Positions 9,454-18,029 of a stretch of DNA of 41,226 bases are shown in pieces; position 1 is the first letter of the stretch; every line of letters begins with the position of its first letter. Made by a program: the position numbers and the translations under genes. This stretch comes from an uncultured Cellvibrionales bacterium. GTDB taxonomy: Bacteria; Pseudomonadota; Gammaproteobacteria; Pseudomonadales; UBA7239. The stretch lies in NCBI GenBank assembly GCA_937864065.1, contig CALMIC010000276.1, forward strand, positions 1 through 41,226, given 5' to 3'. The notes beneath the pieces were generated by a model. It did not search any database. It worked only from the letters and a program-made list of their open reading frames with translations, and was not told the origin of the DNA.

Positions 9454-9529
9454 GGCCAGATAGCTCAGTCGGTAGAGCAAGGGACTGAAAATCCCTGTGT
9501 CGACAGTTCGATTCTGTCTCTGGCCACCA
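9454..9529 (+). tRNA. tRNA-Phe (anticodon GAA)
   Basis: A 76-base cloverleaf. The acceptor GGCCAGA pairs with TCTGGCC. The D-arm is GCTC...GAGC. The anticodon arm is AGGGA-CTGAAAA-TCCCT with GAA at 9487-9489. The T-arm is GACAG-TTCGATT-CTGTC. The discriminator A is followed by an encoded CCA end. Placement just after yggX matches Pseudomonas-type genomes. Confidence 0.98.
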
Positions 9530-9587
9530 TTTTCCCGGCATTGTTTGCCAATATTGTTCGACGGGCGCTGTCGTTATACGATTAGGC

Positions 9588-9606
9588 CCTGATTAGGTTG
9601 ATCAGG
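9588..9606 (+). promoter_or_regulatory. Hairpin competing with the terminator stem in the argD leader
   Basis: CCTGAT (9588-9593) can pair with ATCAGG (9601-9606) across a 7-base loop. Its right arm uses the first four bases of the terminator stem at 9603-9610, so the two structures exclude each other. This is the arrangement of an attenuator or antiterminator, but a 6-bp hairpin can arise by chance. Confidence 0.35.
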
Positions 9607-9626
9607 CAGCGCGAGCTGCCTGTTTT
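9603..9626 (+). terminator. Rho-independent terminator between tRNA-Phe and argD
   Basis: CAGGCAGC (9603-9610), loop GCGA, GCTGCCTG (9615-9622), then TTTT and a further T-rich stretch to 9632. The perfect 8-bp stem most simply ends tRNA-Phe transcription. It lies 37 bases before argD. If argD is transcribed from upstream of it, it would act as an attenuator instead. Confidence 0.85.
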
Positions 9627-9635
9627 CGTTTTGGA

Positions 9636-9652
9636 TCCCGCACTTTGCGGGA
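9636..9652 (+). other. Short hairpin just before the argD ribosome-binding site
   Basis: TCCCGC (9636-9641) and GCGGGA (9647-9652) form a 6-bp GC-rich stem with a 5-base loop. It ends one base before the AGGTGA motif (9654-9659) of argD, so it could affect ribosome access. Function is unproven. Confidence 0.4.
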
Positions 9653-9662
9653 CAGGTGACAG

Positions 9663-10835
9663 ATGATGTCAAACGCACTGATGAACACATATGGCACCCG
9701 CGCGCTGACCTTTGTGCGCGGCGAGGGCTCCTGGCTGTTTGATGCGGCGGGCAAACGCTACCTTGACGCCATCAGCGGCATTGCGGTCTGCGGCCTTGGC
9801 CATGCACACCCTGCCGTGGCTGCCACGCTGGCCCAACAGGCAGCCACGCTGGTGCACACCTCGAACCTGTACAACATCCCGCAGCAGGAAAAACTTGGTG
9901 AGACCCTGTGCCGGCTGTCTGGCATGGACAAGGTGTTCTTCGGCAATTCCGGCGCCGAGGCGAACGAGTGCGCAATCAAGCTGGCGCGGCTTTACGGCCA
10001 CCGGCGGGAAATCGAGAACCCCGTCATCATCGTGATGGAGAGTTCGTTCCACGGCCGGACACTGGCCACGCTGACGGCCACCGGCAACCGCAAGGTGCAG
10101 GCCGGCTTCGAGCCGCTGGTGCAGGGCTTCGTGCGGGCGCCGTACGGTGATGTCGATGCGGTCAGGACCATTGCTGCCAACAATGCCAACGTGGTGGCGA
10201 TCCTCGTCGAGCCGGTGCAGGGCGAGGGTGGCGTCAACATCCCGGCCGGCAATTACCTGGATGAACTGCGTGCGCTGTGTGACCAGCACCAGTGGCTGCT
10301 GATGCTGGATGAAGTGCAGACCGGCAACGGACGCACCGGCAAGTATTTCGCCTACCAGCACAATGGCATCCTGCCCGACGTAGTAACCACCGCCAAAGGA
10401 CTCGGCAACGGCTTCCCGATCGGCGCCTGCCTCGCCAAAGGCGCAGCCGCCGAGTTGTTCCAGCCGGGCAACCACGGCTCCACCTACGGCGGCAGCCCGC
10501 TCGCCTGTGCTACCGCGCAGACGGTTGTCGACACACTGGTGCAGGAAAAGCTCATCGACCGCGCTGCTGCGCTGGGAGAAAAACTGCTGGCTGATTTCCG
10601 CGCTGCGCTCGACGGTTGCGAACAGGTGGCCGCCATCCGGGGCAAGGGCCTGATGCTAGGCATCGAACTGAAAAAGGATTGTCCGGAGCTGGTGGCAAAA
10701 GCCGCCGACCAGGGCTTGCTGGTCAGCGTCACCGCCGGCAAGGTGATCCGCCTGCTGCCAGCGCTGGTGATGACCGACGACGAAGCTGCCCTGCTGGTCA
10801 GCACGCTCAGCGCACTGGTGCGCGAGCTGGCATGA
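9663..10835 (+). CDS. argD: Acetylornithine aminotransferase ArgD
   Basis: 390 residues, a class-III PLP aminotransferase. Visible motifs are the PLP lysine K245 ([14 protein letters not shown]), the PLP-nitrogen aspartate D216 ([13 protein letters not shown]), the phosphate-binding [13 protein letters not shown] and the [11 protein letters not shown] strand. It makes N-acetylornithine from the semialdehyde, and often also serves in lysine synthesis (DapC). Two start codons lie in tandem (9663 and 9666). AGGTGA at 9654-9659 is spaced 3 bases from the first and 6 from the second, so 9666 is at least as likely. It is followed by argF after 10 bases. Confidence 0.96.
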   Translation: MMSNALMNTYGTRALTFVRGEGSWLFDAAGKRYLDAISGIAVCGLGHAHPAVAATLAQQAATLVHTSNLYNIPQQEKLGETLCRLSGMDKVFFGNSGAEANECAIKLARLYGHRREIENPVIIVMESSFHGRTLATLTATGNRKVQAGFEPLVQGFVRAPYGDVDAVRTIAANNANVVAILVEPVQGEGGVNIPAGNYLDELRALCDQHQWLLMLDEVQTGNGRTGKYFAYQHNGILPDVVTTAKGLGNGFPIGACLAKGAAAELFQPGNHGSTYGGSPLACATAQTVVDTLVQEKLIDRAAALGEKLLADFRAALDGCEQVAAIRGKGLMLGIELKKDCPELVAKAADQGLLVSVTAGKVIRLLPALVMTDDEAALLVSTLSALVRELA

Positions 10836-10845
10836 GGCTGCCGCG

Positions 10846-11760
10846 ATGACCACGCGCCACTTCCTAACCCTGCTCGACTTTTCCCCGGCAGAATTGCGCG
10901 CCGTGATCGAGCGCTCGGTCGCGATGAAAGCCGACCACTATGCCGGCCGCGACGAGCAGGTCTTCCGCAACAAGGTGTTGGGGATGATTTTCGAGAAATC
11001 ATCCACGCGGACGCGGGTGTCCTTCGAAGCGGGCATGGCCCAGCTCGGCGGCCACGCGATGTTCCTCTCGCCGCGCGACACGCAACTAGGCCGCGGCGAG
11101 CCGGTGGAAGACTCCGCGCGAGTATTGTCGCGCATGGTCGACATCATCATGATCCGCACCTTCGCCCATGATGTCGTCGAGCGCTTCGCCGAGTATTCGC
11201 GGGTGCCGGTTATCAATGCACTGACCGATGATTTCCATCCGTGCCAGGTGCTCGCGGACATCCAGACCTATGTCGAGCAGCGCGGCGAGATCAGCGGCAA
11301 GACTGTGGCCTGGGTCGGCGACGGCAACAACATGTGCCAAACCTGGATCCATGCCGCAGCGCAGTTCGGCTTCCGGCTGCACATTGCCTGCCCACCGGGT
11401 TTCGAGCCAAACCATATCCTGTTGCAGCAGTATGGCCAGCATGTGACGTTGGGCCATGACATCCGCGCCGCCGTGCGCGACGCCGACCTCGTCACCACCG
11501 ACGTGTGGGCCTCGATGGGCCAGGAAGACGAACAGCGTGAACGCGCACAGCGTTTCCGCGGTTACCAGGTGAGCCCGGCGCTCATGGACCTGGCCAAACC
11601 CGATGCCCTGTTCATGCATTGCCTGCCCGCGCATCGCGGCGAGGAAGTCAGCGAAGACATGCTCGACGACCCGCGCTCGGTGGTGTGGGACGAAGCGGAA
11701 AACCGCCTGCATGTGCAGAAAGCGTTGATGGTGTTCCTGCTCGAGAACAGCAAGCGCTAG
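10846..11760 (+). CDS. argF: Ornithine carbamoyltransferase ArgF
   Basis: 304 residues. It converts ornithine and carbamoyl phosphate to citrulline. The carbamoyl-phosphate motif S53-T-R-T-R57 and the ornithine/transition-state motif [11 protein letters not shown] are intact, as is the [11 protein letters not shown] loop. It forms an operon with argD (10-base gap). Its TAG stop at 11758-11760 overlaps the stop of the convergent MocA-like gene in the palindrome CTAG (11757-11760). The short 304-residue form fits the anabolic rather than the larger catabolic enzyme, which is inferred from size only. Confidence 0.96.
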   Translation: MTTRHFLTLLDFSPAELRAVIERSVAMKADHYAGRDEQVFRNKVLGMIFEKSSTRTRVSFEAGMAQLGGHAMFLSPRDTQLGRGEPVEDSARVLSRMVDIIMIRTFAHDVVERFAEYSRVPVINALTDDFHPCQVLADIQTYVEQRGEISGKTVAWVGDGNNMCQTWIHAAAQFGFRLHIACPPGFEPNHILLQQYGQHVTLGHDIRAAVRDADLVTTDVWASMGQEDEQRERAQRFRGYQVSPALMDLAKPDALFMHCLPAHRGEEVSEDMLDDPRSVVWDEAENRLHVQKALMVFLLENSKR

Positions 11761-12335
11761 CAGCAATCCATATCGCGCAGGATACCCGCGTCCTGCACGG
11801 GCACTTCCCGCAAGGCATCACTGTGCTCCACCAGGATACTGCGCGCACCGCTATCACCCCGCAACTGTTGTAGCCGCGGGAAAAACGCGCGGGCAAACAG
11901 CACCGGGTGCCCGCGCTGCCCGCCCTCTCCCAGCACTGGCAGCACAACGCTTCCCACCCGCCCGGCAGCCACGACTGAACTGGCTGTCGCAGCTTGCAGG
12001 TACGGCAAGTCCGCCAGCATCACCAGCACACCGTCACAGCCAGCCGGCAGGGTCGCCACTGCCCGCGCCAGGTTACTGCCCATGCCAAGTCCGGGCTGGT
12101 CTAGCAGCAGTGCCTGAACGCGACTGTCAGCCAGGAATGGTCCTAGCAAGGCGGGCAGCTGCCTGGCATCACTGTCGCGCAAGACAACATGCACTGCCGC
12201 CACACTGTCAATCACGGCAGCAATGGCACGTTGCAACATTGGTACACCATCCACCGGAAACAGTCGCTTGTCGCTGCCAAAGCGCACGCTGGCACCGGCA
12301 GCCAGCACCACAGCATCAACGCGCTTTAACGGCAT
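11757..12335 (-). CDS. MocA/MobA-like molybdenum cofactor nucleotidyltransferase
   Basis: 192 residues. The N-terminal nucleotide-binding motif [22 protein letters not shown] (key residues A12-A-G, R18, F19, G20, K23) marks the MobA-like NTP transferase fold. The MLADLPYLQ motif (D near residue 102) and the [12 protein letters not shown] segment are typical of MocA, which joins CMP to molybdopterin to make the MCD cofactor. The start overlaps the end of xdhC by 10 bases, implying coupling. It is probably the dedicated cytidylyltransferase for the IorAB-type enzyme upstream. A MobA (GTP) role is less likely because this enzyme class uses MCD. Confidence 0.85.
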   Translation of the reverse strand: MPLKRVDAVVLAAGASVRFGSDKRLFPVDGVPMLQRAIAAVIDSVAAVHVVLRDSDARQLPALLGPFLADSRVQALLLDQPGLGMGSNLARAVATLPAGCDGVLVMLADLPYLQAATASSVVAAGRVGSVVLPVLGEGGQRGHPVLFARAFFPRLQQLRGDSGARSILVEHSDALREVPVQDAGILRDMDCC

Positions 12336-13297
12336 TTACCGGCACGCACGGCCGTGAGCTGCGCCATGACCGACACCGCAATTTCCATCGGCGTCTTGCT
12401 GCCGGTATCGAGGCCGATCGGCGCATGCAGCCGCAACAATTGCTGCTCCGTGACATCCAGCAACTGCAGTCGCTCGCGGCGTTTCTGTGAGGTGCGCAGC
12501 GAACCCATGGCGCCGATATAGAAGGCCCTGGTGTTGAACGCTTCCATCAGACCCATATCGTCGAGGCGCGGATCGTGGGTCAGCGCCAGGATCGCGCAGT
12601 GGCTGTCATCGGCATGTTCGCGCACGGCATCGTCCGGCAGCTGGGCGAGCAAGGTCACGTCTGGCACATCCCAGCGCTCACGTGCGTCGCGACGAGGATC
12701 ACAGACCATGACGTCATAGTCGAGCAACAAGCCCAGTTGCGCCACGGCACGCGATACCTCACTGACGCCGATGAGCAGCAGGCGGTATTGCGGCCCGAGA
12801 CAATGGCAGATCGCTGTGAGTTCACCGGCATGGTTCTCGCGCACTGCCAGCAGCGGCGTGTCGGCTGCCGCGTCGCCGAGCGCGAAATAGCCATCAGGAT
12901 AGTGGCGATCCCAGACGATACGCTGACGCCGGTCCAGTGCTTTCGCGATCGCTGCCACCGTATTGCGCGAGACGGGCAGCGGCTCGATTTTCTCGATAGC
13001 AATATCGAGGATGCCACCGCAAGGCAACTGCAGGCGCTCAGCCTCTTCCGCAGTGGCGCCGTACCGCAGCCGCGTCACCGGCGCCGTGAACTCGCCCGCC
13101 GCGATACGCGCGATCAGGTCATCCTCGACACAGCCACCCGACAGCGAGCCGGCAAATTCACCAGCATCGTTGCATACCAGCAACGAGCCACGCGGCCGTG
13201 GCGACGACCCCCAGGTCTGCAGTACCGTGCACAACCACACCGTGCGTGACTGTGCCAGCCACTGAACGAGCTGGTGAAAAATCTCGACGTCGCGCAC
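12326..13297 (-). CDS. XdhC/CoxI family molybdenum enzyme maturation factor
   Basis: 323 residues starting at a GTG. The N-terminal XdhC-CoxI domain (about 8-110) contains TVLQTWGSSPRPRGS, GSLSGGCVEDDLI and LQLPCGGILDIAIE, the Cys-containing motifs of the family. The C-terminal Rossmann domain (about 155-300) contains LLLIGVSEVSRAVAQLG and YIGAMGSLRTSQKRRERL. XdhC-type proteins bind the molybdenum cofactor, support its sulfuration and insert it into the apoenzyme, as PaoD does for PaoABC. It lies 20 bases after the large-subunit stop, so it is clearly part of the same transcription unit. Confidence 0.93.
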   Translation of the reverse strand: MRDVEIFHQLVQWLAQSRTVWLCTVLQTWGSSPRPRGSLLVCNDAGEFAGSLSGGCVEDDLIARIAAGEFTAPVTRLRYGATAEEAERLQLPCGGILDIAIEKIEPLPVSRNTVAAIAKALDRRQRIVWDRHYPDGYFALGDAAADTPLLAVRENHAGELTAICHCLGPQYRLLLIGVSEVSRAVAQLGLLLDYDVMVCDPRRDARERWDVPDVTLLAQLPDDAVREHADDSHCAILALTHDPRLDDMGLMEAFNTRAFYIGAMGSLRTSQKRRERLQLLDVTEQQLLRLHAPIGLDTGSKTPMEIAVSVMAQLTAVRAGKCR

Positions 13298-13317
13298 CGG
13301 CGTTACCGCACCAGCAT

Positions 13318-15510
13318 TCAGAGTGCCAGCGGCAGGTCCCGCAACCGCTTGCCGGTGGCGACAAACAGCGCATTGGCCACTGCTGGCGCCACTGGCGGCA
13401 CGGCGACTTCACCGATGCCGCCCGGCTTGGCCGTGCCCGGCACAATATACGCCTCGATCGCCGGCGACTCGTTGATGCGCAATACCGGCAAGTCATGGAA
13501 GTTGCTCTGCGCACAGGCACCGTCACGGATCTCGACACCGTTGTTCAGCACGGCGGTGAGGCCGTAGATCGCCCCGCCCTCCATCTGCGCAATGACCTGG
13601 TCCGGGTTGATGACGAAGCCGCATTCGACCGCAATGACGAGGCGCGTGACGCGAAAGGTGTTCCCGGTGACCAGCACGTCAGCAACCATCGCCACCACCG
13701 ACCCAAACGATTCATGCACGGCAATCCCGCGCCCGAAACCGGCAATGCGTGGCTGCACGGCCCAGCGGGATTTTTCCACCGCCAGCTCCAGCGCAGCGAG
13801 ATGGCGCGGCTGGCCCTTCAGGTATTCGCGGCGGAACTCGACCGGATCTTTCTTCGCCGCGTGCGCGACTTCATCGATAAAACCTTCGACAGCAAACGCG
13901 GTGAATGAATGCGCCACCGAGCGCCAGAAGCCGGTCGGCACGCCGACATCATGGTGAACCAGACCAACCTTGCGGTTCGGGATCGCATAAGGAATTTTTG
14001 TGCCTTCCGCCATCGAGACATCGTACGGCGGGATGAAATCCACCACACCACGCCCCATGCCGCGCGCCAGCTTCTCCGGCAGCCAGGTCGGCAACATCGC
14101 GTGCATCAGGTCGACGCCAAAACCGGTCAGCACGCTGTTGCTGACAAAATTATGCTCCCAGCCGACCACGTTGCCGCTGTTGTCCAGTGCAGCGCGCAGC
14201 TTGTGTAGCGATGGCGGGCGGTAGTAGTCGTGCTGCATATCATCCTCGCGCGACCACATCAGCTTGACCGGCACACCTGGCTGCTGCACGGCGATTGCCG
14301 CTGCCTCACCGGCAAAGTCGACATAGCCGCGCCGACCGAACCCGCCGCCGAGGAACGTGCTCTCGACCGTGATGCGTTCCTGTCCAATGCCGGTGAAATG
14401 CGATGCGACCGCGCGCGCCATATCAGCGGTTTGCGTCGGCGCCCACAAGGTCAGCTGGCCATCAGCAAACAGCGCGGTACAGTTCTGCGGCTCCATCGGG
14501 CTGTGATGAAAAAAACCGGCCGAGTATTCCGCCTCGACTTGCTGTACAGGCGCGGCAAATGCCGCTGCCACATCACCTTCATCCAGCGCGGCAAACGGTT
14601 TCTCTGCCGTGTCGAGTGCGTTGCGCAGGCCCTGCATGATTGTCGCGTTGTCCAGGCCGGCCAGTGGCCCCTTGTCCCACTGCACGGCGAGCTGTGCGGC
14701 AGCCTTGCGCGCCGGCCAGTAACCGTCGGCGACAATGGCCACACCGCTGTGGATCGGGAACACTGCACGCACGCCCGGCAAGCCCGCGACGGAATCCTTG
14801 TCGAACGACTGCAGCTTGCCACCGAAATGCGGGCATCGCACGACGACGGCCACTTTCATACCCGGCTTGATCACATCGACACCGAATTGCGCCTCCCCCT
14901 TCACTTTTGCCGCACTGTCGAACCGCTTCAGCGACTGGCCGAGCCAGCGGAACTGTGCGGCGTCTTTCAGTGGCACATCCCCCGGCGCTTTCTGCTGGGC
15001 CGCTGCCGTGGCGAGCTCGCCATAGGACGCGCGCTGCTGGCCGTCAGGATGCAGCACGACGCCGTTGTCTGTCTTGCACGCAGCGGCATCGACACCCCAC
15101 TGCTGCGCTGCGGCGGCAACCAGCATGGCGCGCGCGGTAGCGCCGGCATAGCGCAATGGCTCCCAGCCCGTAGGTATCGCCGTGCTGCCACCGGTGATCT
15201 GCACGCCCATCGCCGGGTTCTTGAAGGCGGGATGCGCACCGGCGAATTCGATGGTCATGTTTGCCGGATCAAAATCCAGTTCCTCGCCGATGATCGCTGA
15301 CAGCGACGTCATGACGCCCTGCCCCATCTCGGCCTTGTCGAGCTGGAAAATCACCTCGCCCTGTGGCGTGACCTGCAACCAGGCATTCGGCTGGAAACTG
15401 CCGGCACGCGTGTGCGGGATCGGTGCTGCATCGCGCAGCGAGACGCCGAGCAGCAGGCCTCCACCGACCACACCGGAACCGACCAGGAACTTCCGTCGCG
15501 TCAGTTTCAT
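13318..15510 (-). CDS. Tat-exported molybdenum hydroxylase large subunit (IorB type)
   Basis: 730 residues of the xanthine dehydrogenase/aldehyde oxidase superfamily, isoquinoline 1-oxidoreductase beta-subunit branch. A twin-arginine signal is visible (TRRKFLVG, R5-R6, then a glycine-rich hydrophobic stretch to about 25), so the folded holoenzyme should be periplasmic. Family motifs include FHHSPMEPQNCTA, GGGFGRRGYVDF and the C-terminal PGGIGEVAVPP with the putative catalytic glutamate near E701. These enzymes hydroxylate N-heteroaromatics or oxidise aldehydes using an MCD cofactor. The ATG overlaps the stop of the 2Fe-2S subunit (ATGA). No cytochrome c subunit follows it. The substrate cannot be read from sequence. 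Confidence 0.92.
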   Translation of the reverse strand: MKLTRRKFLVGSGVVGGGLLLGVSLRDAAPIPHTRAGSFQPNAWLQVTPQGEVIFQLDKAEMGQGVMTSLSAIIGEELDFDPANMTIEFAGAHPAFKNPAMGVQITGGSTAIPTGWEPLRYAGATARAMLVAAAAQQWGVDAAACKTDNGVVLHPDGQQRASYGELATAAAQQKAPGDVPLKDAAQFRWLGQSLKRFDSAAKVKGEAQFGVDVIKPGMKVAVVVRCPHFGGKLQSFDKDSVAGLPGVRAVFPIHSGVAIVADGYWPARKAAAQLAVQWDKGPLAGLDNATIMQGLRNALDTAEKPFAALDEGDVAAAFAAPVQQVEAEYSAGFFHHSPMEPQNCTALFADGQLTLWAPTQTADMARAVASHFTGIGQERITVESTFLGGGFGRRGYVDFAGEAAAIAVQQPGVPVKLMWSREDDMQHDYYRPPSLHKLRAALDNSGNVVGWEHNFVSNSVLTGFGVDLMHAMLPTWLPEKLARGMGRGVVDFIPPYDVSMAEGTKIPYAIPNRKVGLVHHDVGVPTGFWRSVAHSFTAFAVEGFIDEVAHAAKKDPVEFRREYLKGQPRHLAALELAVEKSRWAVQPRIAGFGRGIAVHESFGSVVAMVADVLVTGNTFRVTRLVIAVECGFVINPDQVIAQMEGGAIYGLTAVLNNGVEIRDGACAQSNFHDLPVLRINESPAIEAYIVPGTAKPGGIGEVAVPPVAPAVANALFVATGKRLRDLPLAL

Positions 15511-16013
15511 GCTTCACCTCCGTGACGGACTGCGGGGTCGAAAATGGCAACACCGCCTGCGCCCTGCTGCAACGTTTTTGCCGCCACCTTGATCGCCTTG
15601 ACGATGCGCGGGTAGGTGCCGCAACGGCAGATATTGCCGGTCATCGCATTGAGGATGTCGTCGTCAGTCGGATCCGGGTTCTGTGCCAGCAAGCCGACCG
15701 CCGTCATGATCTGGCCGGGCTGGCAATAACCGCACTGCGAGACGTTTTCATCGAGCCAGGCGCGCTGTACCACATGCTCGCCGCCCAGGCCTTCGATCGT
15801 GGTGACCTGCTGGCCGGCGATGCTCGCGACCGGCAGCACACAGCTGCGTGTCGGGCTGCCATTCACCAGCACGGTGCAGGCGCCACACAGGCCCTGGCCG
15901 CAGCCGAACTTGGTGCCGGTTTTCTGCAAGCCGTCGCGCAAGGCCCATAACAAGGGCGTATCCGCCTCGATATCCAGCGCCACCGGCTGGCCATTCAGGA
16001 CAAACTCGATCAT
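15507..16013 (-). CDS. 2Fe-2S subunit of IorAB-type oxidoreductase
   Basis: 168 residues. The N-terminal plant-ferredoxin-type cluster is formed by C38, C43, C46 and C58 (GCGQGLCGACTV). The C-terminal cluster uses C94, C97, C129 and C131 (QCGYCQPGQIM and GNICRCGTY). All eight cysteines are present. It passes electrons from the Mo centre of the large subunit. It has no signal peptide, so export would be by hitch-hiking on the Tat signal of its partner. The ATG at 16013 has GGAG 8 bases upstream. It lies one base after the stop of the TonB-dependent receptor gene, an unusually close link. Confidence 0.93.
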   Translation of the reverse strand: MIEFVLNGQPVALDIEADTPLLWALRDGLQKTGTKFGCGQGLCGACTVLVNGSPTRSCVLPVASIAGQQVTTIEGLGGEHVVQRAWLDENVSQCGYCQPGQIMTAVGLLAQNPDPTDDDILNAMTGNICRCGTYPRIVKAIKVAAKTLQQGAGGVAIFDPAVRHGGEA

Positions 16014-16014
16014 G

Positions 16015-18009
16015 TCAGTAACTCCACTCGAAACCGAGAAACAGGGAACGCGGCAGGCCGACGAAATAGCGCGGCTCGACCAGCGGGAAACTGGTGACAT
16101 CGGCCCGCTCGGCGTACTCGCGGTCCATGATATTCATCAGTCGGGCAAACACCATCCATTCCTTTGACAAGCGCAGGTTAGCGCGCAAGTTGAACAGGTC
16201 ATGGCCTTCGTAGGCAAAGGTGTCCTCCGGGTTCAGGTAATAATCACCCACATGCACCCACTCCAGCTCCACGCGCTTGCCGGTTCGCTGCCAACCGAGC
16301 TGCAGCGAACCGAAAGTGCGCGGGGCGGTATCCATGATGTTGCTGTCGACACTGTCGGAGCGGTCGAATACGTCGCTGTCATAGCGGTGTTCGGCATAGG
16401 TGGCGGTGATGCCGGCAAACCAGCCGGCCGACCAGTCCTGACGGGCGCTGACCTCGACACCGCGATGGCGGGTCTTCGCATCATCCGACAGCACATTGCT
16501 CGGGTTGCGGATGATGACATTGTCCTTGTGCATGTCGAACAGGACGATATTCCAGGCAGTCTTGTCGCCGGCTGCGTTCTTCTGGTTGCCGCGCCAGCCC
16601 ACCTCGCCGCCATCAGCCACCACTTCGCCGATATCGGCCACTTGCTGGTCGCCCTGCAGGCGATACAGCTCCCCCGTCTGCGGCGCACGGTTACCGGTAG
16701 CCGCGCTGGCGTACCACTCGTTGTCATATCTGTCCGTGTAAACGAGGCCGACACGCGGTGACAACAGGCTGAAACCATCTTCGCGGTCGGCCGGGCGCAT
16801 GAACTTGCCTGCCGGGCCGTCTGTCGTGCGGTTGTCATAATCGTAGAGCACGCGGTCGGCGCGCACGCCGAATTGCGCATCCAGGCGATCCGCCAGCTGC
16901 CAGGTGATTTCCTGCCAGATGGCGGCGCTGCGCATGCCGACCTCGTAATCGTAGTGGATGCCGCGCGGGGAGGATGGCGTGGACGGCGCCTCCTGCCATT
17001 CTTTCGTCCACGCATCAGCGAGCTCACCTTCGACACCGGCCTGCCAGCTGCCCCAGCTGAAATTGTCGCGCCGCACCAGCCACTGCACGCCACCGCTGTG
17101 GTGGCCGTTTTCCTCCAGCGCTTCCGGAAAGACAAAGTGCAGGCTGAAATCCATCGCACTGCGGCGGAAGTAGGGTTTCAGGCTGTAACGGTAGTCACCG
17201 GACTGCCAGTCCCACGACTGCACATAGCGCAGCGCATCGACATCGCGCCACGAATCCGGCTTGCTGTTGTTGCGCTGCCGCTCGTCATCGCGGTACGCAT
17301 CCTCGCCGATGAGATAGCCGGTGCTCTGCTGGTCGAGGTGTGCGACGGTCAGGTAATGCGTCAGTGCGACACCGGAGAATTCCTGGCGCCGTTTCCACGA
17401 GACTTTCTGCTGGTCGTAACCGCTGCTGTCGACATAGCCGCCATCGTGGGTGCCGGTCACGGCGAGATAACCGTTGGGGTCACCCTCCTGCCACATGGCA
17501 CGCGCATAATCGTAAGGCCCTCCCTCGATACGCAGTGAGTGACGCTCCTTCAGCGGCAGGCTCAGTACATTGATGACACCGTGCACGGCATTGGCACCGT
17601 AGAAGGCGCCACCCTGCACGCCGCGCAGGATTTCCATGCCACCGGATTGCTCGTTGTGGATCTCGACCATCTGGTTGACATTGCAGAAACCACTCGGCCG
17701 CACCGGCACCCCATCTTCCGCATACAGCAATTCGCCACAGGCGCCGGGACCGGTCCACACCGGCGAGCGCAGGGCCGTGAGGTGTTCCTGGCCGCCGCCG
17801 CGACTGACCCACATGCCCGGCGCGCGCACAGCCTGTTCGGCCGGGTGGGTGGCACCGGTGTCGCGCACTTCCTTTTCCTTCACCACCGCCACCTTGCCCG
17901 GCACATTCTGCGGGCTCGCAGCCTTGACCTGGATCGTTTCCAACACCGGCTCGGTCGCCAGGCAAAGACCCGGCAGCAGGGAAAAGACTACGTACGGCCA
18001 GTAGCGCAT
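16015..18009 (-). CDS. TonB-dependent outer membrane receptor of unknown substrate
   Basis: 664 residues. A signal peptide (about 1-18) is followed by a TonB-box-like LETIQVKA segment, then the plug domain (about 35-155; GMEILRGVQGGAFYGANAVHGVINV) and a beta-barrel with alternating aromatic strands ending FLGFEWSY, with a terminal aromatic residue. The plug has two cysteines (GPGACGELLY and SGFCNVNQM) that may form a disulfide over the binding face. It is shorter than the siderophore receptors nearby and lacks their IPQSV/TPQSV opening, so it may carry a non-siderophore ligand. It lies 20 bases after the NTF2-like gene and 1 base before the 2Fe-2S subunit. Link to that enzyme's substrate is inference. 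Confidence 0.9.
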   Translation of the reverse strand: MRYWPYVVFSLLPGLCLATEPVLETIQVKAASPQNVPGKVAVVKEKEVRDTGATHPAEQAVRAPGMWVSRGGGQEHLTALRSPVWTGPGACGELLYAEDGVPVRPSGFCNVNQMVEIHNEQSGGMEILRGVQGGAFYGANAVHGVINVLSLPLKERHSLRIEGGPYDYARAMWQEGDPNGYLAVTGTHDGGYVDSSGYDQQKVSWKRRQEFSGVALTHYLTVAHLDQQSTGYLIGEDAYRDDERQRNNSKPDSWRDVDALRYVQSWDWQSGDYRYSLKPYFRRSAMDFSLHFVFPEALEENGHHSGGVQWLVRRDNFSWGSWQAGVEGELADAWTKEWQEAPSTPSSPRGIHYDYEVGMRSAAIWQEITWQLADRLDAQFGVRADRVLYDYDNRTTDGPAGKFMRPADREDGFSLLSPRVGLVYTDRYDNEWYASAATGNRAPQTGELYRLQGDQQVADIGEVVADGGEVGWRGNQKNAAGDKTAWNIVLFDMHKDNVIIRNPSNVLSDDAKTRHRGVEVSARQDWSAGWFAGITATYAEHRYDSDVFDRSDSVDSNIMDTAPRTFGSLQLGWQRTGKRVELEWVHVGDYYLNPEDTFAYEGHDLFNLRANLRLSKEWMVFARLMNIMDREYAERADVTSFPLVEPRYFVGLPRSLFLGFEWSY

Positions 18010-18029
18010 AAGCTGGCAGCTGCGTTGGG

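Noticed and set aside
14230-15300. A plus-strand open frame of about 356 codons
   Set aside because: It is antisense to the Mo hydroxylase large subunit, has no start signal and shows no recognisable motif.
13318-15510. Carbon monoxide dehydrogenase or xanthine dehydrogenase assignment for the large subunit
   Set aside because: The Tat signal, fused single-chain size near 730 residues and separate 2Fe-2S subunit without an FAD subunit fit the IorB group. No CO dehydrogenase active-site loop is seen.
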